Source of the DNA: Actinoallomurus liliacearum | GTDB lineage: Bacteria > Actinomycetota > Actinomycetes > Streptosporangiales > Streptosporangiaceae | Assembly (NCBI RefSeq): GCF_039542035.1 | Contig: NZ_BAABHJ010000002.1 | Coordinates: 657,246-721,245, forward strand | Reading direction: 5' to 3' | DNA: 64,000 nucleotides | Shown here: positions 32,722 to 41,554 of the stretch, one piece after another | Layout: every line of letters starts with the position of its first letter | Numbering within the stretch: the first letter of the stretch is position 1 | The notes under the pieces: generated by a model | Database searches by the model: none | What the model saw: only the letters and a program-made list of their open reading frames with translations | What the model was told of the DNA's origin: nothing | Program-made: the position numbers and the translations under genes

Positions 32722-34779
32722 TCAGCAGGTGAGCCGGGCGCCCGCCCAGTCGGCGTGGTCGTAGGTGTTGCCGTCGCCTCCGTCGCCGGTGACCAGGCGC
32801 AGGGTGGAACGGCCGGTGACGTCCACGTCGATCGTCGTGGCGGCTCCCGAGGTGAGCGTGCCGGTCGAGGCCAGGGTCACGCCGTCGCCGACCACGGAGA
32901 ACGTGACGCTGCCCCGCCCGCCGGTCTCCGCGTCCACGCCGACCGCCGCGGTGAAGCGGGTGCAACCGGACGCGTTGACGGTGATGTCCCCGGCCGCGTG
33001 GGCGCCGACGCCGTTGGGGTACGACGCGCCGCCGACGGTCAGGACGCCGCCGTCCCCGGCGGCCTGCTCGCCGTTGGACTGGTCGTGTTCGGCCGGGCCC
33101 CAGCCGTTGGTCGCGGTGGTCCACGAGAGGTCCCGGGCGGTGCCCGGCGTACCGCAGGTGATCTGGGCGCCGCCCCAGTCCGCGTGGTCGTAGTCGACGC
33201 CGTCGCGGGCGTCGGTGACGCGCAGCTCGAGCGTCCGGGCACCGCCGGTCGGCACGACGAGCCGGGTGGCGGCGCCGTACGACTTCACGTCGCTGTAGCC
33301 CAGCAGCCGGCCGTCGCCGTACACCGCGAACCGGACGCTGCCGCGGCCCGATCCCACCTCGGAGTCGATGCCGACGTCGGCGCTGAACCGGCTGCAGGAT
33401 CCGCCCAGCCACAGGTGGACGGCCGAGTCGGCGTGCGCGCCGATGCCCTTCGCGTACGTGGTGGAGTCGATCGTCAAGGTGTGCCCGTCGCCGGCGGCCT
33501 GCTCGCCGTTCGAGGCGTCCCGTTCGACCGGGCCCCAGCCGTTACTCGATGTCAGCCAGGTGAGGTCGCTCACCTGGTAGGTGCCGGCGGGGCGGGCGGC
33601 CTGCGGAGTCCCGGTCCGGGTGACGCGGTACATCACCACGCCGTGGCTCGGCACGCTCGCCGCAACGCTCCCCGTACTGGTCGAGGTGGCCCCGCTCCAG
33701 AGGTCCTTCAGGGCGTATGAGCTCGACCCGCCCAGCCCGAGTTCCGCCGCGCTCGTGGTGATGGTCGCGGTCGAGCCGGACCGGTTGAGGAGCACGGCCG
33801 CGACCGAGCCGTCCGACACCGGCTTGGCCCACACCTGCAGGCCGCCGCCGAGGTCGCGCATCCGGCGGCCCTGGGAACCGCCCCAGTCCTGGTCGACCGC
33901 GATCACGTCGGAATTCGTGATGACGGCCTTGGTGGCGGCGCTCATCGAGCGCAGGTCGTTGCCGAGGATCAGCGGCGCGTTGAGCAGCGCCCAGAGCGAG
34001 AAGTGGGCACGGTACTCGGTGTCGGTCATGCCGCCGTTGCCGACCTCCAGCATGTCCGGGTCGTTCCACGCGCCCGGGTGGGAGAACGGCTCGAGTCCGG
34101 CCTGCTGGTCGAGGATCGAGGTCATGCTCGCCCAGGAGTCGCTGATGTCGCCGGTCGTCCGCCAGAGGCTGCCGCCGGTGGCCGGACCGAAGATCCACGG
34201 CTGGTCCTGACCCCAGTTGCAGAGGCTGTACACGATGGGCCGGCCGGTGGCCTTCAGCGCGTCGCCCATCGTCTGGTAGCGCTGCGCTGCGGGCCGCCCC
34301 TGGTTGTTGCAGTTGTCGTACTTGAGGTAGTCGACACCCCAGGCGGCGAAACTGGCGGCGTCCGTGGTCTCGTGGTCCAGGCTGCCGGGCAGTCCCTGGC
34401 AGGTGGCGGTGCCGGCGGACTCGTAGATGCCGAGCTTCAGGCCCTTGCCGTGGACGTAGTCGGCCACCGCCTTGATCCCGGACGGAAAGCGGGTCGGATC
34501 CGCCTGGAGACGACCGGCGGAGTCCCGGGTCCCGGCCATCCAGCAGTCGTCGATGTTGACGTACTTGTAGCCGAGCTTGTCCAGGCCGGCCGCGACCATG
34601 GCGTCGGCGATCCCCTTGATCAGGGACTCGTTGATGTTGCAGCCGAACTTGTTCCAGCTGTTCCAGCCCATCGGCGGGGTCTGGGTGGCGACGACCGGCG
34701 TCGCGGCGGTGGCAGGGCTTGGGTTCAGGCCGACCGTACCGACGGCCAGCACGATGAGGGCACGGAGGATTCGACGCAT
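32722..34779 (-). CDS. Secreted GH27 alpha-galactosidase with two NPCBM domains
   Basis: Protein of 685 aa; ATG 34777-34779 with GGAG 8 nt upstream. Signal peptide MRRILRALIVLAVGTVGL ending near ATAATP. The GH27 barrel (about 35-310) carries TPPMGWNSWNKFGCNIN, YVNIDDCW, VDYLKYDNCNN (nucleophile Asp) and GAWNDPDMLEVGN (acid/base region). A beta-sandwich follows to about residue 400. Two tandem NPCBM modules come next, each starting with a TW.TSSNGWGPVERD-like phrase and containing a DYDHADWGGAQ-like end. NPCBM domains bind terminal galactose or related sugars. The enzyme probably releases alpha-galactose (or L-arabinopyranose) from plant polymers outside the cell. Confidence 0.95.
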   Translation of the reverse strand: MRRILRALIVLAVGTVGLNPSPATAATPVVATQTPPMGWNSWNKFGCNINESLIKGIADAMVAAGLDKLGYKYVNIDDCWMAGTRDSAGRLQADPTRFPSGIKAVADYVHGKGLKLGIYESAGTATCQGLPGSLDHETTDAASFAAWGVDYLKYDNCNNQGRPAAQRYQTMGDALKATGRPIVYSLCNWGQDQPWIFGPATGGSLWRTTGDISDSWASMTSILDQQAGLEPFSHPGAWNDPDMLEVGNGGMTDTEYRAHFSLWALLNAPLILGNDLRSMSAATKAVITNSDVIAVDQDWGGSQGRRMRDLGGGLQVWAKPVSDGSVAAVLLNRSGSTATITTSAAELGLGGSSSYALKDLWSGATSTSTGSVAASVPSHGVVMYRVTRTGTPQAARPAGTYQVSDLTWLTSSNGWGPVERDASNGEQAAGDGHTLTIDSTTYAKGIGAHADSAVHLWLGGSCSRFSADVGIDSEVGSGRGSVRFAVYGDGRLLGYSDVKSYGAATRLVVPTGGARTLELRVTDARDGVDYDHADWGGAQITCGTPGTARDLSWTTATNGWGPAEHDQSNGEQAAGDGGVLTVGGASYPNGVGAHAAGDITVNASGCTRFTAAVGVDAETGGRGSVTFSVVGDGVTLASTGTLTSGAATTIDVDVTGRSTLRLVTGDGGDGNTYDHADWAGARLTC

Positions 34780-35031
34780 GGCGGGGCTCCAGCGTGACGG
34801 GGGCTGATGAGCGAACGCGTTCGATATCGGGGCGCCGCCTTGTTTGTACCTGGTCGCCTTTGTTCGAACAAGAGCTGATCGCGGCCGGACAAGGCCGTCC
34901 GCGACGATGCCGCGCGGGCGCTCCTCCGTGCGCGCGGTGATCTCCGGCGTGAGAGTACGGCCGTCGCCCTCTTGCAGCCCGAAGGTATGCGCGCCGGCCT
35001 TTGGGGAGATCGCTCCCCCTCCCATTCCGCC

Positions 35032-35451
35032 ATGTCCCGTCCCGGGGCCGCACTGACCATCGCCACCACCGCCGCCCCGGCCCACGCCGCCGCCCGACCG
35101 ACCGCGACCACGCACCAGGCCACCGCGGTGGCCGCCAAGAGCGCACACTGGTACACCCTCAAGCACGGATCGTTCATGCTCACGGGGTCGGCGATGCGGA
35201 ACTGGAACCGCAAGTACGGGCGGGTGATGCAGGTCAAAGCCCGCTGCTGGGGCAACAACGCGACCCTCTACGTCGAGCTCCAGTACCGGGCCACGTGGAC
35301 GGGCTGGCACAACATCAAGACCGGCCACCGACGCTGCGACGGCAAGTACCTCATCCTCCGCGTCAACAACGCCGGCAGCAAGAACTACGACGCGGAGTTC
35401 CACCTCAACCGCAAGCACACCGTCGAGTACTGGGCGCAGGCCTACGGCTGA
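35032..35451 (+). CDS. Small secreted protein of unknown function
   Basis: From ATG 35032 the protein has 139 aa; other in-frame starts (34972, 34987) exist and none has a good SD, so the start is uncertain. The N-terminal ALTIATTAAPAHAAARPTA resembles a signal peptide with AHA cleavage. The mature part (about 100 aa) is aromatic-rich, with two Cys (VKARCWGNNATLY, TGHRRCDGKYLIL) likely forming a disulfide, and predicted beta structure. It is divergent from the GH27 gene. I do not recognise the family. Confidence 0.65.
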   Translation: MSRPGAALTIATTAAPAHAAARPTATTHQATAVAAKSAHWYTLKHGSFMLTGSAMRNWNRKYGRVMQVKARCWGNNATLYVELQYRATWTGWHNIKTGHRRCDGKYLILRVNNAGSKNYDAEFHLNRKHTVEYWAQAYG

Positions 35452-35490
35452 CCGCCCTCCCCCACAGGAACACGACCAGCCACACCAACC

Positions 35491-35527
35491 CCGGCCGGCC
35501 ATCGGGACCACCCCGAGGGCCGGCCGG
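35491..35527. terminator. Bidirectional terminator hairpin
   Basis: CCGGCCGGCC and GGCCGGCCGG form perfect 10-bp arms, with an additional inner CGGG/CCCG pair in the loop. It lies between the convergent small secreted protein gene (ending 35451) and the P450 gene (ending 35554), a typical place for a shared terminator. Confidence 0.65.
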
Positions 35528-35553
35528 CCCGGTCTGTGCCTGGATCCCGGCCG

Positions 35554-36825
35554 TCAGCCGATGCGGACCGGGAGCGTACGGGGACCGCGGACCTGGCCCG
35601 CCGCCCAGGTGACCGCGTCCGGGTCCTCCAGGGTGAACGCCGGGATCCGCTCCAGCCAGACATCGAGGGCGACCCGCAGCTCCATGCGCGCCAGGTGCGA
35701 ACCCACGCATCGGTGGACGCCCAGACCGAACGCGGCGTGCCGGTTGACCTCCCGGTCGATGACGACCTCGTCCGGCCGGTCGAACTGCGCGGGGTCACGG
35801 TTGGCCGCGGGGAACGACAGCAGCACCCAGTCCTCGGCCTTCATGTCCACGCCGTGCCAGTGCATGTCCTCTTTCACCAGCCGCGCCATCGTGACCGGAG
35901 CGTACGCCCGCAGGAACTCCTCCATCGCCGTCGGCAGCAGCCCGGGTTCGGCGACGAGACGCTCGCGGTCCGCGGGCGTCTTGGCCAGGTGCCACAACGA
36001 GGCGCCGATCGCGCTCCAAGTCGTGTCGATCCCGGCGATCAGCAGCAGCGCCATCGTGCCCGCCACGTGCGACGGCTCCAGCTTCCGGCCGCCGAGTTCG
36101 GCGTTCAGCAGATGAGTCGTCAGGTCGTCGCGGGGGGACTCGACGTGGTCGCGGATCTGGAGGAGCAGGTAGTCGAACAGCCGGTCCATCCGCGCGATCC
36201 GCTCCTCCGGCGGCAGGTTGACGCCTTCGAGCGTGTTCTCGACGAACTCCCGGAAGCGCGGCCCCTCCTCCTCGGGGAAGCCCAGCAGGTCGGCGATGAC
36301 GCGCACGGGGATGTGCTGGGCGTAGTCGCGCGCGGCGTCGACGACGTCCCGGCCTTCGAACGCGTCGATGAGCGAGCGGCAGAACGCGCGGGTCCCCGGC
36401 TCGAGCCTGGAGACGGCGGTCTTGGTGAACGCCGGGAGCAGCAGTTTGCGCGCGTGCTGGTGGAACGGCGGGTCGGAGGAGATCGGCGGCACGACGCCGA
36501 TCGGGGCGATCTCTCGCGGCGGCCGGAAGTTGCTCATGACGACCGACCTGGAGGAGAAGCGCTCGGTGTCATAGGCGATCGCCGCGACCTCCTCGTAGCG
36601 CGTCGGCAGCCATCCGCCGCCGAACCGCTCCGTGCGGGCGATCGGGCAGCGCTGCCGCAGGTCCTCCTGGATCGGGTACGGGTCCGCGGCCCACTCCGGT
36701 TCCATGTGGGAGAAGTCGGTCGCCCAGTCCCCGACCGGGCCGGTGACGATCTCGTTCCGGATGCCGAGAGGCTGGTCCCCACGCGTATCCCGGTAGTCCT
36801 CGGTGAACCGGTCGTCTACCGCCAT
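35554..36825 (-). CDS. Cytochrome P450 (first of pair)
   Basis: Protein of 423 aa from ATG 36823-36825 (AAGGGGA upstream). I-helix ALLLIAGIDTTWSAIG, K-helix EEFLRAYAPVTMARLV (ExxR), and the heme-binding loop AAFGLGVHRCVGSHLARMEL with the Cys ligand. It matches soluble bacterial class I P450s. The ferredoxin gene ends 1 nt before its start, so electron delivery by that ferredoxin is very likely. The substrate is not deducible. It is the last gene of the operon controlled by the divergent TetR protein. Confidence 0.95.
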   Translation of the reverse strand: MAVDDRFTEDYRDTRGDQPLGIRNEIVTGPVGDWATDFSHMEPEWAADPYPIQEDLRQRCPIARTERFGGGWLPTRYEEVAAIAYDTERFSSRSVVMSNFRPPREIAPIGVVPPISSDPPFHQHARKLLLPAFTKTAVSRLEPGTRAFCRSLIDAFEGRDVVDAARDYAQHIPVRVIADLLGFPEEEGPRFREFVENTLEGVNLPPEERIARMDRLFDYLLLQIRDHVESPRDDLTTHLLNAELGGRKLEPSHVAGTMALLLIAGIDTTWSAIGASLWHLAKTPADRERLVAEPGLLPTAMEEFLRAYAPVTMARLVKEDMHWHGVDMKAEDWVLLSFPAANRDPAQFDRPDEVVIDREVNRHAAFGLGVHRCVGSHLARMELRVALDVWLERIPAFTLEDPDAVTWAAGQVRGPRTLPVRIG

Positions 36826-36826
36826 G

Positions 36827-37027
36827 TCAGTCCCCTTCGACCAGGTCGATCGCGCGTTCGGGACAGTTGGCGGCCGCGCGCCGCGCGTCCTCCGCCTCGT
36901 CCGGCGGCACGGTGCCGTCGCCGAGGACCGTGCCGAAGCCCTCATCGTCGTCCCCGAACAGGCCGGGGGCGAGGTCGTAGCAGCGGCCGTGTCCCTGGCA
37001 GCGGCCGGAGTCGATCTGTACCTTCAC
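36827..37027 (-). CDS. [3Fe-4S]-type ferredoxin
   Basis: Protein of 66 aa from the GTG at 37025-37027, with GGGAG 7 nt upstream. It begins VKVQIDSGRCQGHGRCYDLA, with the cluster ligands in CQGHGRC and a later NCPERAI. The second position of the first motif is Gly/His rather than Cys, indicating a 3Fe-4S cluster. It is acidic, as usual for P450 partners. It lies between two P450 genes, 78 nt after the upstream one and 1 nt before the downstream one. Confidence 0.94.
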   Translation of the reverse strand: MKVQIDSGRCQGHGRCYDLAPGLFGDDDEGFGTVLGDGTVPPDEAEDARRAAANCPERAIDLVEGD

Positions 37028-37105
37028 TGTGTTTCTCCCTCTCACCGCTGACGACGGCGCTGAGCCCGGACGTTCCCAGAATGCCGTGACCGCCGTCGCG
37101 CTCGC

Positions 37106-38449
37106 TCATGACCCCGTTCGAGCCGCCGCACCCGGAGCGGACGGCACCGCGCGGGGGTTCCGGCGGCGCACGACCGCCCGGCCGCCCTTGGCCGGGGCGT
37201 TGGCGATGCCGCGCGAGTGCCATCGCTCGTCCGGCTCGGTGGTCGGCAGCAGCGTGAAGTCGCGCAGCACGGTGCGCAGGACGACGTTCATCTCCATGCC
37301 CGCGAACGCCGCGCCGATGCAACGCCGCCGGCCGCCCCCGAACGGGATCCACTGGTAGAGGTCCGGCCTGGCGTCGAGGAAGCGGGAGGGGTCGAAGGCG
37401 CGCGGGTTCGGGAACACCGACGCGTCGGTGTGCAACAGGGTGATGCCGACCAGCACGGTGCACCCCTTCGGCAGCGTCCACCGTCCGAGCCGGTAGCCGT
37501 CGACCCTGACGTGGCGCCCGACGAGGTCGATGACGGGACGCGTGCGCTGCACCTCGGTGATCGTCGCCTCGCGCAGCGCGCCGCCGCCCGCGTCGGCCTC
37601 CTCGGCGAGGTCCCGCAGAATCGCGGGATGGCGGCGGAGCCGTTCGACCGCCCAGGCGAGGGTCGTCGCGGTCGTCTCGTGCCCGGCGACGAGCAGGGTG
37701 AGCAGCTCATCGGCGATCTGGGCGCGGCTCATCGGCGAGCCGTCGTCGTACCGGCTCTGCAGCAGCAGCGCGAGGACGTCGTCGCGTCCGTCGAGGTCCT
37801 CCCCCACCGTCCGGTCGATCAGCCGGTCGACGATCGCGTCGTACCGGCGGCGCGCGATCCGGAACCGGCCCCACGGGCTCCACCGCCCGAGGTCGGTCTT
37901 CGGAATCGGCAGCACGGCCAGCCGGGAGCCGTAGGCGACCCACGGCGGCAGCATCGCCCGCAGCTCGGTGAGCTCGGCGCCGTCGGCTCCGAAGACCGCG
38001 CGCAGGATGGCGTTGAGGGTGATCCGCATCATCGAGGGCAGGGTCGCGAACGCCCGGTCCTCCGGCCAGGACGCCACCTCCCGTACGGTCTCCTCCTCGA
38101 TGATCTTCTCGTAGGCCGCCAGCCGGCGCCCGTGGAACGGCGGGACCAGCAGCTTGCGCTGCTTGCGGTGCTCCTCCCCGATGAGGGCGAAGAGCGAGCC
38201 GGGACCGAGCACCCGCCCGAGGTTGGGCTGCACGTTCTCGATGAGATCGGGACCTTCGGTGAACAGCTGCCGGATCTCGGCGGGGTCGCTGATGACCACC
38301 GCCCGGCCGAAGATCGGCACGTTGACGGTGAAGGCGTCACCGTAACGGGCGCGCAGCCGTTGCATTCCGCGCGACCGAGCGGTCGCCGCGAACGCGCCCT
38401 GCACGAACCGCGGGGACGACGGGCCCGGCGGGAGCGTCACGGTCGTCAT
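37106..38449 (-). CDS. Cytochrome P450 (second of pair)
   Basis: Protein of 447 aa from ATG 38447-38449. I-helix LLTLLVAGHETTATTLAWAV, K-helix ITEVQRTRPVIDLVGRHV (ExxR), and heme loop WIPFGGGRRRCIGAAFAGME. The N-terminal MTTVTLPPGPSSPRFVQGAF has no membrane anchor. This type, with a GHETTATT I-helix and PFGGGRRRCIG loop, is closer to CYP110/fatty-acid-hydroxylase-like bacterial P450s than to its operon neighbour, so the two are not duplicates. First gene of the operon; two palindromes lie just upstream between it and the TetR gene. Confidence 0.94.
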   Translation of the reverse strand: MTTVTLPPGPSSPRFVQGAFAATARSRGMQRLRARYGDAFTVNVPIFGRAVVISDPAEIRQLFTEGPDLIENVQPNLGRVLGPGSLFALIGEEHRKQRKLLVPPFHGRRLAAYEKIIEEETVREVASWPEDRAFATLPSMMRITLNAILRAVFGADGAELTELRAMLPPWVAYGSRLAVLPIPKTDLGRWSPWGRFRIARRRYDAIVDRLIDRTVGEDLDGRDDVLALLLQSRYDDGSPMSRAQIADELLTLLVAGHETTATTLAWAVERLRRHPAILRDLAEEADAGGGALREATITEVQRTRPVIDLVGRHVRVDGYRLGRWTLPKGCTVLVGITLLHTDASVFPNPRAFDPSRFLDARPDLYQWIPFGGGRRRCIGAAFAGMEMNVVLRTVLRDFTLLPTTEPDERWHSRGIANAPAKGGRAVVRRRNPRAVPSAPGAAARTGS

Positions 38450-38470
38450 GGAGAAGCACCTCTCTCGCGT

Positions 38471-38506
38471 GGTACGCGGCCGTACCAAACGGTACGCCGA
38501 TGTACC
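38471..38506. promoter_or_regulatory. Two tandem 16-bp TetR-type operators
   Basis: GGTACG-CGGC-CGTACC (38471-38486) and GGTACG-CCGA-TGTACC (38491-38506) are two palindromes with centres exactly 20 bp apart, about two helical turns. They lie between the divergent P450 operon and TetR gene, 22 bp from the P450 start and 39 bp from the TetR start. A regulator dimer on each would sit on the same DNA face and repress both directions. Confidence 0.75.
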
Positions 38507-38544
38507 ATCCGGTTCAAGGGCTCGCCCCGACGAGAGGTGACAGC

Positions 38545-39192
38545 GTGACGACCGTGCGGCGACTGCGCGCGCAGGCGGGGGTGCCCGCCGCCTCCGAGAC
38601 CACCGCCTCCGACGACCCCGGCGGGTTCCGCCGGCGGCTGCTCGACGGGCTCGCCGCGTCGATCGTGGAGAAGGGATACCGCAACACCACGGTCGCCGAC
38701 GTCGTGCGCCGCGCGCGGACCTCACGGCGCACCTTCTACGAGCACTTCGCCGACAAGGAGGAGTGCTTCATCGCGCTGCTCACCGCCGCCAACGCCGAGA
38801 TGATCCGGCAGATCTCGGCCGCCGTCGACCAGACCGCCCCCTGGCCCACCCAGGTCCGGCAGGCGGTCGAGACGTGGATCGCGTGCGCCGAGTCCGAGCC
38901 CGCCATCATGCTGAGCTGGATCCGTGACGTGCCGTCCCTCGGCGACGCGGCGCGCCGCCTGCAGCGCGAGGTGATGGAGGCGTTCATCACGGTGATCCAG
39001 ACGTTCTGCGACACCGAGGAGTGGCGCGCCGCGGGGGCCGGGCCGGCGTCGCGGCAGGTCGTGGTCATGCTGCTCGGCGGGCTGCGCGAGCTCACCGCGA
39101 CCACCGTCGAGGACGGCGGCCGGATCGGCGACATCACCGAGGTGGCGGTGCGGTCCTCGATCGCCCTGCTCGCCCCGCGCACCTCGGTGTGA
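38545..39192 (+). CDS. TetR/AcrR family repressor of the P450 operon
   Basis: Protein of 215 aa from GTG 38545 (AGAGG 7 nt upstream). An N-terminal extension of about 35 residues precedes the HTH: LLDGLAASIVEKGYRNTTVA, DVVRRARTSRRTFYEHFADK and EECFIALL. The C-terminal ligand domain is of the common TetR_C type with no diagnostic ligand motif. Divergent orientation, with two palindromic sites in the short gap, makes it the probable repressor of the P450-ferredoxin-P450 genes and of itself. Confidence 0.9.
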   Translation: MTTVRRLRAQAGVPAASETTASDDPGGFRRRLLDGLAASIVEKGYRNTTVADVVRRARTSRRTFYEHFADKEECFIALLTAANAEMIRQISAAVDQTAPWPTQVRQAVETWIACAESEPAIMLSWIRDVPSLGDAARRLQREVMEAFITVIQTFCDTEEWRAAGAGPASRQVVVMLLGGLRELTATTVEDGGRIGDITEVAVRSSIALLAPRTSV

Positions 39193-39219
39193 CCGGCCGC
39201 CGGCCCCCGGACGGAATCG

Positions 39220-41283
39220 TCACCAGGCCGACGGCGCCGGCGGCGCTACGACCGGCGGGTGGTCGTCGCAGGTGATGGTGTTCGGCAGTTCCCACGGCGC
39301 GAGCCAGGGGCCGGTCGTGCCGCCGCCGGAGTTGCCGCCCAGATCCGTCAGCGTGAACTCCGAGCCGGTGGACGGGAAGTTGAACGACCCGCAGTTGTTG
39401 ACGCCGACCGCGCCGACGTTGCGGGCGACGACGTTCTGGAACGACGCGGACCCGGCCGCCCGCGCGCTGACCACCGAGGTGCCCGTGCCGTCGATCCGGA
39501 GGTCCTTGAAGTGGACGTTGGTGATCGAGTACCGGTCCTTGACCGGCCAGTCGCTGACGAACATGATCGCGTTGTAGGTGCTGTCGAGGAAGTGGTCCCC
39601 GACCACCTCGATGTCCGCGTCGATGCTCTTCTCGAGCGCGTAGAACCAGACGGCGCCCAGGCCGATCTTCCAGTTCAGGTCGTACGTCCCGGAGCGGACC
39701 GTCGTGTTGTCCGCGATCGACAGGCGCCCGGTGAAGGCCTCCGCGCCGAAGCGGGACCCGGCGTGGATGGCGCTGCCCTCCCGGATCGGGTCGGCGATGA
39801 GGTTGCCCGAGACGGTGTTGTCGGCGCCGCCGTAGATCGCGACGCCGTTCGCCAGGACCGGCGTCTGCACCGTGTTGTGGTCGAACGTGTTCCGGGCGTC
39901 GGCGGTCTTCTCGGACCACATGGCGAGGCCGTCGTCACCGGTGTTGCGCAGGAAGTTGCCGGCCACGACCGAGTTCGTGACACCGGTATGGAAGTTGAGA
40001 CCGTCGGCGATCTGGTCGGCGATGACGTTGTTCGTGACCCGCAGGTTCGTCATCGGCCCGTCGAACCACATGCCCACCTTGGTGTGGTGGACGTACAGGC
40101 CGTCGATCGTCGAGTCGCTCATGGCCCCGCCGACGCCGTTCACCTGGTCGGTGTCGACGCGCTCGCGGACGTCGCCCTCGATCGTGAAGCCGGACAGGTG
40201 GACGTTGTGGCTGCCGCCCGCCGACGCGTCCCTGCCGTAGAAGCCGACGCCGGTGTGGACGGAGCCGTCGGGGGCCGGGGAGCCGAGGGCGACCTCGTGC
40301 CCCTTGATGATCGTGTACCAGTTTCCGGCGCCCTCGATCGTCACGTCGTCGACGACGATGTGCCGGTTGACCTGGTACGTGCCCGGAGGAACGTAGACCT
40401 TGAGCCGTGCCCGCTTGGCGACGGCGATCGCCTTGTCGAACGCCGCCGCGGAGTCCCGCCGGCCGAACGGGTCGGCGCCGAACGCCAGCACGTTCGCCGC
40501 GCCGGGCACGACGTGCGGCGCCCCGACGAGCTGGGAGTCCAGCAGGTCGACGACCGTCCACGCCGCGTTGCTCCCGGCCGGGACCGTCAGCCGCACCTTG
40601 TCGCCCGCGTGGTACGTGCGGCCGAGCAGGAGCCGCTGCTCGTCGTAGAAGTGGCTGGGGCGGAACGGTTTGGTGATCGTCGGGGCCGGCGTCGTGGCGT
40701 TGGGCACGCAGGAGCACTCGGTGATCCACCAGTCGGGGTGGAGCAGGTCGGCGTTCGGGTCGTTCGAGAACGGATACTGGTTGTACAGCCACGCGTACTG
40801 GGAGGTCAGCGTCATGGCCTTCCGCTTCGCGCCGTTCACCGAGACGTCGAGCGGCGCGGTGATGCCGCCGCCCTGCGGTGCGTCCGGGATGCTGTAGCGG
40901 ACGGTGAGGGCGTTCGCCCGGCCGGGCAGCGTGAACTCGACGTACTGTCCCGGCGTCAGCTTGACGGCCTTCCGGCCGGACGCCTCCGAGGGGAGGGTGT
41001 ACGGGGTGCGGTCCGGGCCGATGACCGTGCCGTTCGTGCGGGCGTTCTCCGCCTCCTGCTCGGCGAAGTCGACGTTCGCGCCCCGGCCCGTGACGAGGGA
41101 CGGGTCGAGGGCGGCGCGCGTCACGACCGGGGCGGCGGCGTCGCCCGCGCCGGCGAAGGCCGTACCGCCGAGCGCGCCGCTGAGCCCGACGGTGGCCGCG
41201 GTCACCACCGCGACCGCGGCCGCGAAGGACCTCGCCGGTCGGCCGTACCACCTCATGACAGGGCCTGGGATGCTCCGTGACAT
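39220..41283 (-). CDS. Secreted beta-helix glycanase, GH87-like, with CBM35-like domain
   Basis: Protein of 687 aa from the ATG at 41281-41283; a longer start at 41343 exists and no start has a strong SD. Signal region AVAVVTAATVGLSGALGG. Residues about 70-200 resemble a CBM35 domain (VDFAEQEAENARTNGTVIG, GQYVEFTLPGRANAL). A right-handed beta-helix follows, with DPFGRRDSAAAFDKAIAVAK, VPPGTYQVNRHIVVDDVTIE and the acidic cluster DQIADGLNFHTGVTN / LRNTGDDGLAMWSEKT. This combination matches mycodextranases and alpha-1,3-glucanases of GH87, though pectate-lyase-like enzymes share the fold. The function would be cleavage of an extracellular polysaccharide such as fungal alpha-glucan. It is monocistronic and convergent with the TetR gene. 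Confidence 0.78.
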   Translation of the reverse strand: MSRSIPGPVMRWYGRPARSFAAAVAVVTAATVGLSGALGGTAFAGAGDAAAPVVTRAALDPSLVTGRGANVDFAEQEAENARTNGTVIGPDRTPYTLPSEASGRKAVKLTPGQYVEFTLPGRANALTVRYSIPDAPQGGGITAPLDVSVNGAKRKAMTLTSQYAWLYNQYPFSNDPNADLLHPDWWITECSCVPNATTPAPTITKPFRPSHFYDEQRLLLGRTYHAGDKVRLTVPAGSNAAWTVVDLLDSQLVGAPHVVPGAANVLAFGADPFGRRDSAAAFDKAIAVAKRARLKVYVPPGTYQVNRHIVVDDVTIEGAGNWYTIIKGHEVALGSPAPDGSVHTGVGFYGRDASAGGSHNVHLSGFTIEGDVRERVDTDQVNGVGGAMSDSTIDGLYVHHTKVGMWFDGPMTNLRVTNNVIADQIADGLNFHTGVTNSVVAGNFLRNTGDDGLAMWSEKTADARNTFDHNTVQTPVLANGVAIYGGADNTVSGNLIADPIREGSAIHAGSRFGAEAFTGRLSIADNTTVRSGTYDLNWKIGLGAVWFYALEKSIDADIEVVGDHFLDSTYNAIMFVSDWPVKDRYSITNVHFKDLRIDGTGTSVVSARAAGSASFQNVVARNVGAVGVNNCGSFNFPSTGSEFTLTDLGGNSGGGTTGPWLAPWELPNTITCDDHPPVVAPPAPSAW

Positions 41284-41554
41284 CGAGTGCTCGCTTCTCT
41301 CGGAGGGCTGAAGAAACGGTCGAGACGGGTGGACGGCCACCATTCGGGTGAGGCGACACTAAACCGCCGGTGCCCCCTCCACAAGGTTCTTCGGACGACT
41401 TTTCGTCAGCCTGTCGAGTAGAACCAGGTTTCTGCTTGTTTCTTGCAGCCATTTGCGACGGCGCGGCCGTCGTTCGGCCGTGTGCACGGGTCCGGCGCAG
41501 GGCGCGCCGGTAGCATCCGTAGGTAAGGTCGATCCCGACGACAGATGCGGTGGC

